Positions 45,072 to 57,567 are shown, numbered from the stretch's first letter. The stretch: DNA of 64,000 nucleotides from Ipomoea triloba (GCF_003576645.1 NC_044920.1:4607100-4671099); one strand, 5' to 3'. The notes: generated by a model from the sequence alone, not told the origin. Translations and numbers: made by a program.

Positions 45072-47470
45072 ATTTTAATTAATATTAAATTTAATATTAG
45101 TATATAAAATTTATATATTAAAAATTATATTAAAAGTATTATTAAACACAAAAAACTATAATTAATTAAAAAATAAAAATTATTAAAGAAAATAAGGAAT
45201 GAAGAGATAGTTGGTTTGACGAATGAATAGTAAACATGATACGCAAAATAGGACATAGGGCATATTTAATTATGAAATCGATTAAGTTTTACTTACATTT
45301 TGATACTTTCAATTTAATTTTAAAAATAAAAATTAAATATTAAAATTATTTATTAACCTTTACTTATTCTAATAATCCAAATTTAAAATTTTAATACAAA
45401 ATACTAGATTTCTAAATGTTATTGAAAATTAAATTATATTCAAGTAGAGGGTACGATTAGAAATTTTTCAAGTGCAAAACTGCAAAGAAATTACAAAAAA
45501 AAAAAAAATTATTATTTAATGTGATTTTTTATATAATTAATTAGTATTGACATCGTCAAACTCATGAATAGTCAATAAATATAGTGAAATAATGAAAATA
45601 TCCCAAAGTAAATATATATGAAGAACATTTATAGAATTATCAAACATAAAAATGATTATATATATATTATATAAAATTAAGCACTTACCATTATACTACT
45701 ATGTTTTGAAGTCACCAAAACGACAAGATACTAAGGTAAGGAAGTTGTTAATGTAACTTTATTTCTTATCATATATGCCATAATCAATGTCACGTTTCAA
45801 ATAAATTACGATAACATTAGGCGTGATCCATCAAGCTTTCGCCTAACATATACTAAGTATGTTATACAAGAACAAAGAAAAAATGGTAGAAAAGAAAATA
45901 ATATGCATATAAAAAAAATTAAATAAAAAAGTATGGGTAATGGGTAAGACAAGTCATGTGTGGTGTGTGTACTTAATAGTGAATTTTGGAGGATTTATTA
46001 CTTTGTTATTTAATGCACCTCCACAACAATATATTAGTGTTGTCAACTCAAATTTAATAATAATAATAATAATGTTTGATTTCTTTGATTTATCAAATCC
46101 TAGGAGTCTATGGTCTAGGTGGGTTTAGTTCAGCCAACAAAAATTCAGCCCCTTCTATATTGTTTTATGTCAATATTTCACAGCCAACCACATGGGAATC
46201 ACAACCCACCACAATGCTACATTTCTTTTACATTAATGAAATTTATTAATAATTATTTTCTTTCCCAAAAAAAGAAAAGAAATTACATTCATTTTATGTT
46301 ATACCTAGTGCAATTGACACAAACTTTTATATTATGTTTAACTCACGTAATCACCTCTTTTGAGACAATTTTTTTGATGAATGATGCTTTATAATTGAAT
46401 TAAATAAATTATTTCTCCGTATAATAATGTTATGACACTTTTCATCCTTAAATTATATGAAAATAATTTTCATCCTTCTTTTTTTGGGTGACTAGGTTTG
46501 CCATTATCTGACAGTGTGTAAGATGTAAACTAGCTTAGATTGCCCATAACTAACCAGCCAGGAGTCGAACTTAAAACATTGTAGTTACCAAGTCAAACTC
46601 AACAAACTTATTTAGTGTTGGTTCCAAATAATTTTTGTCCTTTAATTATAGACGTTATCATTTTTTCTTACCTTGCTTATTTGTAAAATAAATTTTTTTT
46701 TGGTTCATTAGTTTTAATTTATTAGCGATGACAATTGAGGGACCCAAAAAAACCTTCATAGATAATAATTGAGGGGCAAAAAGTAATGAATAGATGGATA
46801 ATATAATATAATTGAGAGACAAAAAGTATTATTTTCTAGAATTCCACAATGAAAATGCCATTTTCCCTTTGTTTTATTTTTATATCTCATTTTATTCGTT
46901 AGACTTATTAATTTAAAGATCAAATAAATTTTTCTTTGAACAGTTATTTTTAAAATTTTATTAAAATGATTTTTAAAAGAAATAACATTTTTATACAATG
47001 ATATTATTATATTTAATTAAAAATATTTATTATGGAGTACAATATTTTTAAAAATGTGTTTATTTCTCTTTTACCACTCAACTATAATAAACATTTACTA
47101 CTTTAGTTCTTGATTTTATTTTATTCTTTCGCTTTTAGCCATCAATTATTTTAAATCTACTTTTAATCCAAAAATGTTTCAAATACACAGTAAGATGAAG
47201 TTTTGTGAACATTTTAGATATTTTAAACTAAAACTGAAATAAACTAAAACTAAAGATTAAATACTAAATATATAATTAAATGATTAAGAATGAAATACAC
47301 TCATTTATAAATGTTAACATAACAAGTGAATATTAAATAAAATAAAATAATTATTACTACATTCGTTCAATTTTATGTGTCTAGTACGGTTAATGAGATT
47401 TGACTAAAATTAGTTTAAATTCAATTTTAAATAATATTGAGTTTAATATTAATATACAAAATGTTTATAT
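45072..47470. other. AT-rich intergenic DNA with MITE and SINE fragments
   Basis: Stowaway-family fragments lie at about 45075-45255 and 47355-47470. A second SINE-like repeat occupies about 46480-46615 on the minus strand (B-box-like AGTTCGACTCC; the plus strand reads CCAGGAGTCGAACTT). An (AAT)n stretch is near 46055. No gene was found. Confidence 0.55.
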
Positions 47471-49075
47471 GAGTAAATAACCAAAATCGTCCCTCAACTA
47501 TGTCATAATTCACAAATTGATCATCGATTATCAATTTTACTCAATCAAGTCTTCAACTATTCAATTCTTACTCAATTTGGTCCTCCATAAGTTAACCCCA
47601 TTAAATACAAGGGAATTTTTGCCAAATCAAATTGACGGGATTCCAAATTGAGTAAATGTTGGTCCCGGTGATCGTTAGATACAAGTCTAGAGAGGGGGTG
47701 GGGTGGGGTGAATAGACTTGTAGGGTTTTGCAAAACAATCGCGAATGATTAAGGCTACCTGAGAGGTAACTTTAACTTCTCGGTTCGTGTTTGTATACGC
47801 AGCGAAAAATTATATTTGTAACCCTTTTTATGAAACTCTTTGCATGTTATGTTTGCTTTATCAAATTCTTAGATTTGGTTATTAATGCAAGTCAAACAAC
47901 GTAAATAATAATAATAAGAGGGTGAGAAAGAGATTTTATAGTGGTTTGACTATAACTAGCATACTCCACTCTTCATTGCAACACGTGAAAGATTGCACTA
48001 TCTCCAGTATAATTCCTTGGACGTTCACCCCTTGAACACCAAGCTGGCAGTGAACTCCACACCACACAGGTTTTTCAACTCACAACCTGGTTTACTCCGC
48101 CTCTTTCAACTACAACTAAGTAGAGACAAGTTTGAAGAAATAACGTTTCTTCTTCTCCAACAAAGAGATCTTGGCTTCTTGAATTTGGATCTTCGACGTT
48201 TGAAGCAACTCAAGTCTCTTGAAAATCTGGACAAAACTTTTAAGCTTTTGGTTTTTCTTTCTCTTTGTCACTGGTCGCAAATACGAAATGCTTGAATGCT
48301 TTTACACAATTAGAATTTTCAATTGACCATCACATTCTTCAACTAAGAAAGAGGGTATTTATAACACTTTAAAAATAGTGTTGTTGGAGGAAACCCCATT
48401 TTCAAATACCTTAGTGACCAGCGTGTAGGGACCGGTAGGTGATCCGGAGGGTAGGTGAGTGGGTCAGATTTTCAGCAGTTGAAACCTTAATTTGCGATGA
48501 ACATTGCTTTTTTGTTTTGCACAAAAGGTTAGTGCATTTAATGGAAAATCGACATTGGGATATGTTTTTAGGACTCACATTGCCTTGGACATTTTTACTC
48601 AACCTTTTAAATTTCAGACTATACAACTCATAGAATGTCTCGAGCAATCCTATCGAGTGGTTAACTAGGTTAACGCCTCGAGCCTTAAGTCCTCTCGGAT
48701 ACAAATGGTTGTCCTTACCACTCGTCCCTTAACTCCTCGAAAGGTAGGTCCTTCCTATCTTTGACCATTTGCAACCTTTCGGTTACGAATGGTTGACTTT
48801 ACCATTCGGTCTTGCAATTACTTCGAAAGGTAGACCCTTCCAAATCTCGGTCTTTGCAACATTTTGGTCTTGATATCTTCCACTCTTCGAATCTTCAATC
48901 TTCAACCTTTCTTCTGAAACCATTTGAGAGTTAACCACTTGGGTTACTCTTCGAACCATTGTTGTGACTGACCTCTTGAGTCTCCATTCAGATGTGTACA
49001 ACATTTACTATTTGAGGTACCATTTGGTTGGATTCGAATGTTGAATAGTTGAGGGATGATTTTGATTATTTACTC
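47471..49075. mobile_element. MITE with perfect 29-bp TIRs, split by an LTR insertion
   Basis: GAGTAAATAACCAAAATCGT...CTCAACTA (47471-47500) is inverted at 49046-49075. A complete but shorter relative lies at about 50408-50628 (TAATCAAAATTGTTCCTCAA...GATTTTGGTTATTTACCC). The middle is interrupted by the LTR-like sequence at 47657-49003. Confidence 0.7.
47657..49003. repeat. Probable solo LTR of a Copia-type retrotransposon
   Basis: Starts TGTTGGTCCCGGTGATCGTT and ends GATGTGTACAACA. It contains the TATAGTGGTTTGACTATAAC and CTCCACTCTTC pattern often seen in plant Copia LTRs, and a possible TATA region GGGTATTTATAAC (48352). No internal domain, primer site or second LTR is present, so it would be a solo LTR of about 1.35 kb. 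The five-base flanks (GTAAA and TTTAC) do not match, which weakens the exact borders. Confidence 0.5.
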
Positions 49076-49129
49076 AAATGGTATTTTACTTAATTTTATT
49101 GTTTTTTTTTTTTGAATTTTTTTGGGTAG

Positions 49130-50287
49130 GTGAAAATATTATGAGTAGAAGATGTTAACATTTGAAGAAGGAAAACTGTGGAAGTTTGTATTTTTGTTTA
49201 CAAACTGAATAGAGTGGAAACAAAAATAAAGTAGTTAACATTTGATGAAAAATTAGTAGAAGTATTATTAATAATACGGAGTTAAAATCATGTGTATTGT
49301 AATGAATTAATAAAATTATAATTATCATTCATGACATTATATTATAATAGTTTTGATAAAGATAAAGTGCATTAAAAATAGTTTAACAATGTAACATGTG
49401 TAGAGTAGTTATAAAAAGTTAACAACATAAAAACAAAAAAAAAAATATTTTAAAAGTAATTTTAGTAGTATAACCGGAACAAATTGAATTTATTGATTTG
49501 GTTGGTAATATTGCTTAACATTGAATTATTTTTAATTGTTAAAGTGTCATTTAATAAGATATTTTTCATTTAACAATTAAAAATAATTAAATGTTGAACA
49601 ATATTACTAATTAAATCAATAAATTGAATTTGTTCCGGCTATACTACTAAAATTCATTTTAAAATATTTTTTAAATAACTCTATACATATTACAAAATTA
49701 AGCTATTTTAATACACTTTATATTTATTAATACTATTATAATATAATATCATGATAATTATAGTTTTGTTAATTAGTTACAATACGCCTAAATTGAATTC
49801 CGTATTTATTTATAATACTTTTACCAATTTTTTTATCAAATGTTTTGTTATGTCCTAGTGATACTTTGTTATAGTATCTGTTCATATAGCTACTTTCTCA
49901 ACTTACTGAAGCACAGAGGCTCGAACCCACTCTCATCAAGCACAAAGAGTCAACAGTTGCCTCCACTGAGGCTCGAACCCACTTCCATCATTCATGTGGG
50001 AGTGTAAACCGGGACACCAGTTGCCTCCACTTTTTATCAAATGTTAACCTCCTTTAAACTAAATTTTCACCACTACTTCACTTTATTCGGTTTGAAAACA
50101 AAAATATTATCTTTCACTCTAACATCTCTTTTTTTTTTTTTTCAAAAAAAAATAAAATCTCAACACTACTACATCTTTTTTTTTTTTTTTTTTAACACTC
50201 TATTCGATTGAAAATAAAATACATACTTCAACATTTTTCCTTAGTCAAATGTTAACTTCTTCTATTTACTACGATAAAATATTTATA
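49130..50287. mobile_element. Large foldback element (about 1.16 kb) with a SINE in one arm
   Basis: Nearly the whole segment is self-complementary around about 49555. For example, GAATTTATTGATTTGG (49487) pairs with AAATCAATAAATTGAA (49613) and GGAACAAATTG (49475) pairs with TTTGTTCC (49629). The outer arms (GATGTTAACATTTG at 49149) pair with right-arm sequence near 50041 and 50244. It has no coding capacity. Confidence 0.75.
49845..50030 (-). repeat. tRNA-like SINE, copy 3, with a 15-bp target duplication
   Basis: Flanked by TTTTTATCAAATGTT at 49830-49844 and 50031-50045. On the minus strand it carries two B-box-like GGGTTCGAGCCTC motifs from an internal duplication and the SINE 3' end (GAGAAAGTAGCTATATGAAC). 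It lacks the A-box start, so it is 5' truncated. Confidence 0.85.
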
Positions 50288-50796
50288 CAAATATTTTACA
50301 TTTTAAGTTTGTTTGAGTGTTTGACTACCTTAAAAAAAAACTTAATTTTCAAAAAATAATAAAATTCAGTAAAATACCATTGTTTTTAAAAAAGTAAAAT
50401 AAAATTTGAGTTAATAATCAAAATTGTTCCTCAACTATTTTGTTTTTACTCAATTTGGTCGTCCTCCATTTGATTTGTCAAAAATGCATTGCATTTCATG
50501 GGGATAACTGACAAATGACCAAATTGAGTAATAATTGAATAGTTGAAAACTTAACTGGGTAAAATTAATAGTCGATGACTCATTTGTAAATTATGCTATA
50601 GTCAATGGACGATTTTGGTTATTTACCCTTTTTATATTTATAAACTATAATAAAAGTACTATTAAGCACAAAAAAATTAAATTTAAAAATAAGTAAAAAA
50701 AATATTAAAAATAAGTAAAAATGAAATAATTTTGTTGACCAATAAATAGTAAATGTGACAAATAAAATATGACGGGGTAATAAAAAAAGGAATAGG

Positions 50797-51232
50797 AGAC
50801 TAAGAGTCAAATACGCCATCGAACTACACTCGATAATGAAATTAGGCCACTAAACCTAAAAAAATACAATTAAATCTCTAAACTAACCTATTTCATGCAA
50901 TTCGTCCAATTTGCAGGTTTCTAACAAGTTACCCCAAATTTAAAATATTTTTTTAAAATGTTTTTAAAAAATAATTATTTAATTTTTTTTTTAAAAAAAA
51001 GACATTCTTCGTCACCATAACCAGAGACGAGGCTGTTTTTTTTATATTTAAATTTTAATTAATTATTTTTTTTATAAATTATAAAAATATTTTAAATTTA
51101 GAGTAATTTGTTAGAACCTTTAAATTGGATGAATTGCATGAAATAAATTAATTTAAGGATTTAATTATAATTTTTTAAGTTCAATGACCTAATTGCATTA
51201 TCGTGTGCAATTTAATGAACTATTTACCCTTA
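50797..51232. repeat. Inverted-repeat element of the 'GAAATTAGGCCACTAAAC' type
   Basis: The left half (AATGAAATTAGGCCACTAAA, GAATTGCATG-type blocks) is inverted in the right half (GACCTAATTGCATTATCG). The TIRs are long and imperfect. A related element is at 59940-60496. The next base run is the Helitron start at 51233. Confidence 0.65.
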
Positions 51233-52338
51233 TCTATCTATATATAATAACATTATCCTCCTTCTAAAGTTTCCCGCCCAAAGTTAGTGGCATTTTGGTA
51301 AAATCTATTATTTTATTTATTTATTTATTTCTTAATCTATTAATTATTAATTTATTATGGTTAAATGTTGGTGATTGAATAATTGGATTTATTAATTAAT
51401 TAAAATGTTAAAAAGGTAATATAATATAGTAATATTAATTGATGATTGAATAATTGATGATATAATTTGTGTGATATATTTGGTGATATATTTGTAATAT
51501 ATGTAATAGTATAAATAGAATGAATATGTGATATATTTGGTGATATATTTGTAATTTCGATTAAGTTATTTCAATCAAATAAAATTTAATACATAATTTC
51601 AAGATGTATTCTTCATCCAGTACATTAATAATTTTTTAATAACATAACATAATTATATATGTGATTTAAGATTGAAATAAATTCCTTTTTTTTAAAGATA
51701 TATATAGTTGTATGAATTTCACCTCTGAACATGGTATTTTAGTAAAATCAAATTAAGAATTAATTTAGTAAAATTATATGCCATAATCCCACGAGAATTA
51801 TTTTAGTAAAGACAAATAAATATATGGTTATTTTATTAATTAACTATATATATTTCCATAAAATTTATTGCCATAATCCCAAGAAAATTAAAACCTCTAT
51901 TCCTATAACATTCTTCCTAATTTTATTCCATAATACCACGAGAATTATTTTAGTAAAACCAAATATATATATGGTTATTTTATTAATTAACCATTTATAT
52001 ATTTCCATAAAATTTATTGCCATAATTCCAAGAAAATTAAAACCTCCAGTAGCATTCTTCCTAATTTTATTCCGACAGGTTTAAATTGACGCCAATTTCT
52101 TTCATATAAGTTCCGAGCATGAGAGATTGCTCCCTCACAACTTTTGAACTCGGCAAAGTTGGCATTCGTTTTGTAGGTTTCCGATCACAACTCTGATGGA
52201 CAAGCTCAAGACTCAAGAGTAAGTGAAAATCTTTTGATTTCTTTCTTTAGATTCATGGTTATGCTTTGTTGTTCTTCCTTTCATTGTTTAGTTTATGATT
52301 TCGTGTTAACAATTGTTTTGAAATTTTTTGTAATTCAA
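51233..52338 (+). mobile_element. Helitron 5' part, family C (copy 2)
   Basis: Starts TCTATCTATATATAATAACA and continues GTTTCCCGCCCAAAGTTAGT, matching 18876 onward for about 300 bp, including TGATTGAATAATTGATGATA-type repeats. It then departs into different sequence. That includes a duplicated pair of TGGTTATTTTATTAATTAAC segments (51824 and 51972), leading to the AlkB-homologue fragment. The 3' end may be the hairpin end at 55141. Confidence 0.6.
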
Positions 52339-52843
52339 TTTGGTGATGATATACTGTTTCCTAGCGATAACGAAGCCCCATCTAACTCCTCTGAGAAAGC
52401 TACGGTGGTGCATGCACCAAGAATTGCACCGACCTACTTGAATCGGTTGAAAAAGATGATTTTTTATGCGTAGTCACCCGCACCGGTAAATCGCAAACAT
52501 TCACCAATGTCATCTAGGGTAAATGATAGGGGTTAGCGGAGGAAGAGGAGAAAGAGCATACCATATTCTTCCTCGCAAGTGAAGCGGAAGAAAGATTTTG
52601 TTGACTACGAGAGAGTGGATGGGAAAAAGGTAAATGTGGTTCAAGGCCTTGAATTACATATTGGGGTTTTTGGCGCAGAAGAACTGATGAAGATTGTTGA
52701 GTGGTTTTACCACCAGTATCAACAATTAGATCAGAAAGGGCAATGGATGAGGAGCAAATGGCGTGCAAATGTTCAATTCAATTGTTGTTACAATTATGCG
52801 GGGCGTGCAAATGTTCAATTCAATTGTTGTTACAATTATGCGA
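52339..52843 (+). pseudogene. AlkB-homologue fragment (ALKBH9/10-like), carried by a Helitron
   Basis: One frame with two TAG stops (52471 and 52534): FGDDILFPSDNEAPSNSSEK, then RRKRRKSIPYSSSQVKRKK, KVNVVQGLELHIGVFGAEEL, KIVEWFYHQYQQLDQKGQWM and RSKWRANVQFNCCYNYA. In plant ALKBH9/10-type 2-oxoglutarate/Fe(II) dioxygenases (RNA m6A demethylases), a similar VVQGLELH...F...W(M)R...QFGCCYNYA stretch lies just before the catalytic domain. The His-x-Asp iron site is absent, since sequence similarity ends at CCYNYA. A 42-bp segment encoding RANVQFNCCYNYA is duplicated in tandem. It is probably a captured gene piece and not functional. Family assignment is by recall. Confidence 0.65.
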
Positions 52844-53159
52844 TGGTAAAATTACATATTTTTCTATTTCTAAAAGTAATTTTTTTATGGAGAAGTTTCT
52901 ATGTATTTTCTTTTTTAATTTTTTTTTTATGGAGAAGTTTCTATGTATTTTCTTTTTTAATTTTGTTTGGTTGTTGTTATAAATATGTTGTATTAAAATT
53001 ACTTGCTATTTCTATCCCTTAGTCGTGTTTCTTTTGAAAAGTTTATCTTATACTCTTGCATATTATTATGATTTTGGGATAAGATAAAAATAGTAATCCT
53101 CTTGGTATAATGAAGTGGATCTATTGCATTAATAATAATAATATAAATTTTATACATTG

Positions 53160-53203
<44 letters not shown>

Positions 53204-54158
53204 TAATTTAGAATTCTTAATATAATTTCTGAATATAATTTTTCTAATATAATTTTCCTAATATTAATAATAATATAATAATAATCCAAAATGCTTAATA
53301 TAAGTTCCTAATTAAATTTTTCAATTAAATATGTTTATAACGGTAATTACAAATATAGTATTTGGAAAAATTCGCAGGATTGATACTAGCTAATCTATTT
53401 TCTAATATAATTTTTTTGTCATATTTTAATTTTTTTAGTACTATATATCATATTTTAATTAATTTATACTTTTCCTAATATATCTTAAGGTTTCATCATT
53501 TTTTTTATAATGTTGATCCATCTAAATAACCCGTGGTAATTACCAATTGTATTTAACATCTAAATTTATTATGGTACGTATAATTAAACATTGAGAATTC
53601 CTTCTTATGATGATTTTTTTTTACTTCAAATAATATCAATTGCCCATTCACTTCCTTTTATTACTTTTGAATAATATAAAATCTTAAAAATTATATAAAT
53701 AAATGAATTAATATTTTCCGTTATTTAAATTTTATATTTTTATATAATCAACTAAGGAAATTGATAATACACCTATCAAGTCCATCATAATTAAAGGATA
53801 TTTAAAAAATTATGATAATTGTTCCAATTCACAAATTTATTACGCTAATTCACAAATTATTGCGTTCATACAATTATGCAAATTATTCAAATTCACAGAT
53901 TATTACACATAAAGTTATGCTAATAGTTATTTTGAATAAAATCTTTAATTATAGTAATTAAGAAATTAATTCACACATTATACTTTTATTAAACTATTTT
54001 TATACTTGCCAAAATATAGCTTGCCATACTATAGATTTTATCTAATCAATTAAGGAAATTAGTGGTACACATATTACGACATAATTAAAGGAGATTAAAG
54101 GTACACATATTACATCAATAATTAAACAAAATTAAACTTACACATATTATCTATACTA
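52844..54158. other. AT-rich DNA after the AlkB fragment
   Basis: Includes a 39-bp tandem pair (TTTTATGGAGAAGTTTCTAT at about 52885 and 52927) and (AAT)n at 53162-53202. No coding exon of an AlkB domain was found here, and no Helitron 3' hairpin was seen within it. Confidence 0.55.
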
Positions 54159-55141
54159 TCTATACTATATATAAAAGTAAAATCGCCCTATTTCATTTTT
54201 CCCGCCGAAGCATTTGTAGTCAATTACTTAAATATTTTATTGGTCAAATAATTAATAAACCTTATTCAGTAAGAAAATGTAAAATGGAAATTAACTAATA
54301 TCTATTAATTGGTAATATCGTTGCTATATTCACGTATCAACACTATTAATAAAAGTAAAATCATTTATCGGAAAAGGAAAATGATATTACTAATTGACTA
54401 AAAATTATTTTAAAACTTTAATAAAAAATAATTATACTTTCCTTTTGAAAACTTTAAGTTATTTAAACTTAAAAAAAATTAATTAATTTGACATGGGTTG
54501 TTATATTTTTATAATAATCAAAATTAATTCATTTAAATATGGATGAGGAAGATAAAACTAAATGCAATATGGTGAAAATGAATATACTTAAAGTATAAAA
54601 GTATAATTACACATATATAAGTGTAATTGACTAATAATAATTAGCTAATAATTATTATGGTAATTAAGCTAAACATTGATCGTTGAATTTATTTTTATAA
54701 TAATTATAATTAAATTATTTCCCATTTTTCCCATATATATTTTAGTAATAATATAATTACATAAGTCATATTACTTATAGATATTCGTAAGATAATTGTA
54801 GACAAACAAATCATATATTATTCAATTAATTGAGTAATACTTTTGCACTAATCTTATAATCAAATAAATGTACATGTTTAATATTAGAGTTTTTTATAAT
54901 TTAATCTTTATTTTTATTATCTCAATATAAATAAAAAAAAATTATCCGCACGGGTAATTGGACAATTATTTGTTATAATTCAAGCAAGGACAACATCATA
55001 AAACATAATCGATCCAACCAATTTCATCAATTGCGCTATATAATATTCGATGTTATAATTTATATAATTGTATATCGATACAAATATTCTTAAAATATTA
55101 TAACAAATTCATTCCATGCAACGCACGGGCGAAAATACTAG
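54159..55141 (+). mobile_element. Short non-autonomous Helitron (copy 2)
   Basis: A|TCTATACTATATATAAAAGT start and CCATGCAACGCACGG hairpin, then GCGAAAATACTAG|T end. It matches 26048-26990 over most of its length but lacks part of the middle. One stem base differs from copy 1 (CCATGC instead of CCGTGC), leaving a single mismatch. No coding capacity. Confidence 0.88.
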
Positions 55142-57406
55142 TTCCATATAAAAATGTCTTATCATTTCAAATATGTGGCAAGTGTGCATTGGTTTTGGTG
55201 CATGTCAGGTGATATTAAATTCTTACTTGTCAAGTGTAAAGCCTATAATGTTCTGACCAAATCCATGCTACTCTATTAAATGAAACCTAGTTTACCATTG
55301 TACTATATGTCTATATGTGGTATACCTCTAATCTATCTTGGATCAATTAGTAGGAATAAGTGTTTCTACATTTTGAAATTAAAAATGATATGAAAATTGA
55401 AAACCTCATAGAAAAGGCAAAATTTGTGTGAAACAGTCTCACAGATCTTTATTCGTGATGCGAGACGAATCAAAATAAAATGTAATACTTATACTAGCAA
55501 ATATAAGTAACATTGGTATTAGCAAATATATACTTATATTTAAAAAAATTAATTTCTCTATTTTATTTTATGTATATGGTTCAATTAATGACGTTTGACA
55601 AAAGTTATTTTTAATTCAAATTTTCATAATGTTAAATTTAGTATTAGTAAATAAAATTGATATATTTAAAAATTACATTAAAAGTACTATTAAACACAAA
55701 AATTAAATTTAAAAATATTAAAGAAAATAAGCAAAGAAGTATGTGTTAGTTTGACAAATAAATAGTAAACAAGACAAGTAAAAATGGAGAAGAGGGAGAC
55801 AATGAGTATATCTTATTGATTGCCACAGTGTTGCAAAAATTCCGCCTAGTTAGGCGTCGGTCGACCGCCTAGCGTATCACTTTAAATGGTGGTCTAGGCG
55901 ACCGCCTAAGCACCGCTTAGGCGTTGCGCCGCCTAGTCGGCCAATTAACTATTGTTCTTTTTTTTAATGGGTTATTTCATTCAAAACAACATCGTTTTGA
56001 GCAAAATAATTCTAAATTGTACAAACTCTAGATATTTTTTTGGTTAATATTTAATATTTTAGTATTAACTATTAAAGTATTATATAATTTGTAATTATTA
56101 GTCTTTAAAAAAGTTAAAATACTTAAACAAATTTTTACAAATAAAAATAAAATAAAAAAAAAATAAATGGGTGCCTAGACATCGATTAATCTATATATGC
56201 GTGATGCGCAAAATTAAATGCTCAATATTAGTAACCTATATAAAAATCTTAGGTTTATTTAGATTTTAGATATTTATATTATTATAAAATAATAATAATG
56301 TAAATCATTTTTATAAATTTGATATTTATATTTTAAGAAAGAGTTAATTCTCAAAATGGTCCCCCGACTATGACATTTTTCTCAAATTGGTCATATGACT
56401 TTTAATTGCACCCAAACTGGTCTTCCGACTATTGAAATTTAAGCCATATTAGTCATCTGTTAGCATTGGCGTCAAGTTGGCGTTAAAATGGAGAGCAAAA
56501 CGAGAAATTTAGCTCATCTACTCTATTTTAATCATATTAAGACGCTATTTTTGCATATTGTGAAGCTTTTTAGTAAAAAAATAGGTCTTCCTCTCCTCAA
56601 ACTGTGATAAAAAATACTTCTTGATAAACATGGACTTGAATTTTACGTTGCAAGGTGGACTCGAGTCCATACCATAATTTGCCTACACCGTATTATAAGG
56701 ACTTTAAAGAATACAAAGTATAATATATGAATATATTAGATATTAGTCCCTCAGTTCAATTCTATATATCTGGTTCGGTTGATAAGGCTTGACTGAAGTT
56801 ATTTTAAATTTTAATTTTTGTAATGTTAAGTTTAGTATTTGTATATAAAGTTTATATATTTAGAAATTATAATAAAAATTGATTATTTAGACTACTTCAG
56901 CCTTCAGATATAAATTACCCAAAATATGATACTTACATTGTACAATTGACAAACACAAGGAATACCAATGTTATCACCTAATAACTAAAGTCGGTGACAT
57001 GATAAATGTTACGCACGTTTAAGTAACAGAGTCCATAATACTCCAAAAAAAAAAAAAAAAAAAGAAGTAAGATCAGAAGACGTTACAAGATGAATAAATA
57101 GCTTGAAATAATGGATATTTAATATAGTCTGGATGAATATATTTAGTATTTCGTCGAATTTGTATAAATGTTTTATATAGATGGCATAAAAATCCATTGC
57201 ATTGGTGAAAATAATTTTATACAACGGCGACAATAATTTTTATAACGTTACACAACATGACATAATATGCTTCAAAATTAAAAAGAATTGGAGCTATTAA
57301 TAAGATTATATTTTTGTTAACACTCTCTCGATTGAACATGTCACACAATATGATTTTCTTAATGTGATGTAACTCTTTTATTTATTTATTGAAAGAATGT
57401 AACTTT
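55142..57406. other. Repeat-rich intergenic DNA
   Basis: Stowaway-family copies at about 55552-55800 and, truncated, 56750-56885. A GCCTAGGCG-type repeat lies at about 55832-55945 (ACCGCCTAAGCACCGCTTAG). A half MITE with CAAAATGGTCCCCCGACTAT is at about 56345-56530. No gene. Confidence 0.6.
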
Positions 57407-57567
57407 TTTATTTTTTGAATACCACGGACTCTGTTAGAATGTCATATCCGTTCATAACTATTTTCTTAACTTACTGAAACACAAAGAGTCAATAGCGCCT
57501 CTACGAAGGTTCAACTCACAACCTCTCATATAGAAAAGAATTTGGTGTTACTAAACCACAAGTCCTT
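57407..57567 (-). repeat. tRNA-like SINE, copy 4 (near full length)
   Basis: The minus strand runs from AAGGACTTGTGGTTTAGTAA through AGGTTGTGAGTTGAACC (degenerate B-box) and AGTTAAGAAAATAGTTATGA to an A-rich tail after GTCCGTGGTATTC. It defines the 3' end (ATGAACGGATATGACATTCT-like) of which isolated pieces sit at 31936 and 42576. Confidence 0.65.

Noticed and set aside
47993..48295. 100-codon ORF inside the LTR-like sequence
   Set aside because: No recognisable domain. Its position within an LTR and its mixed composition suggest chance.
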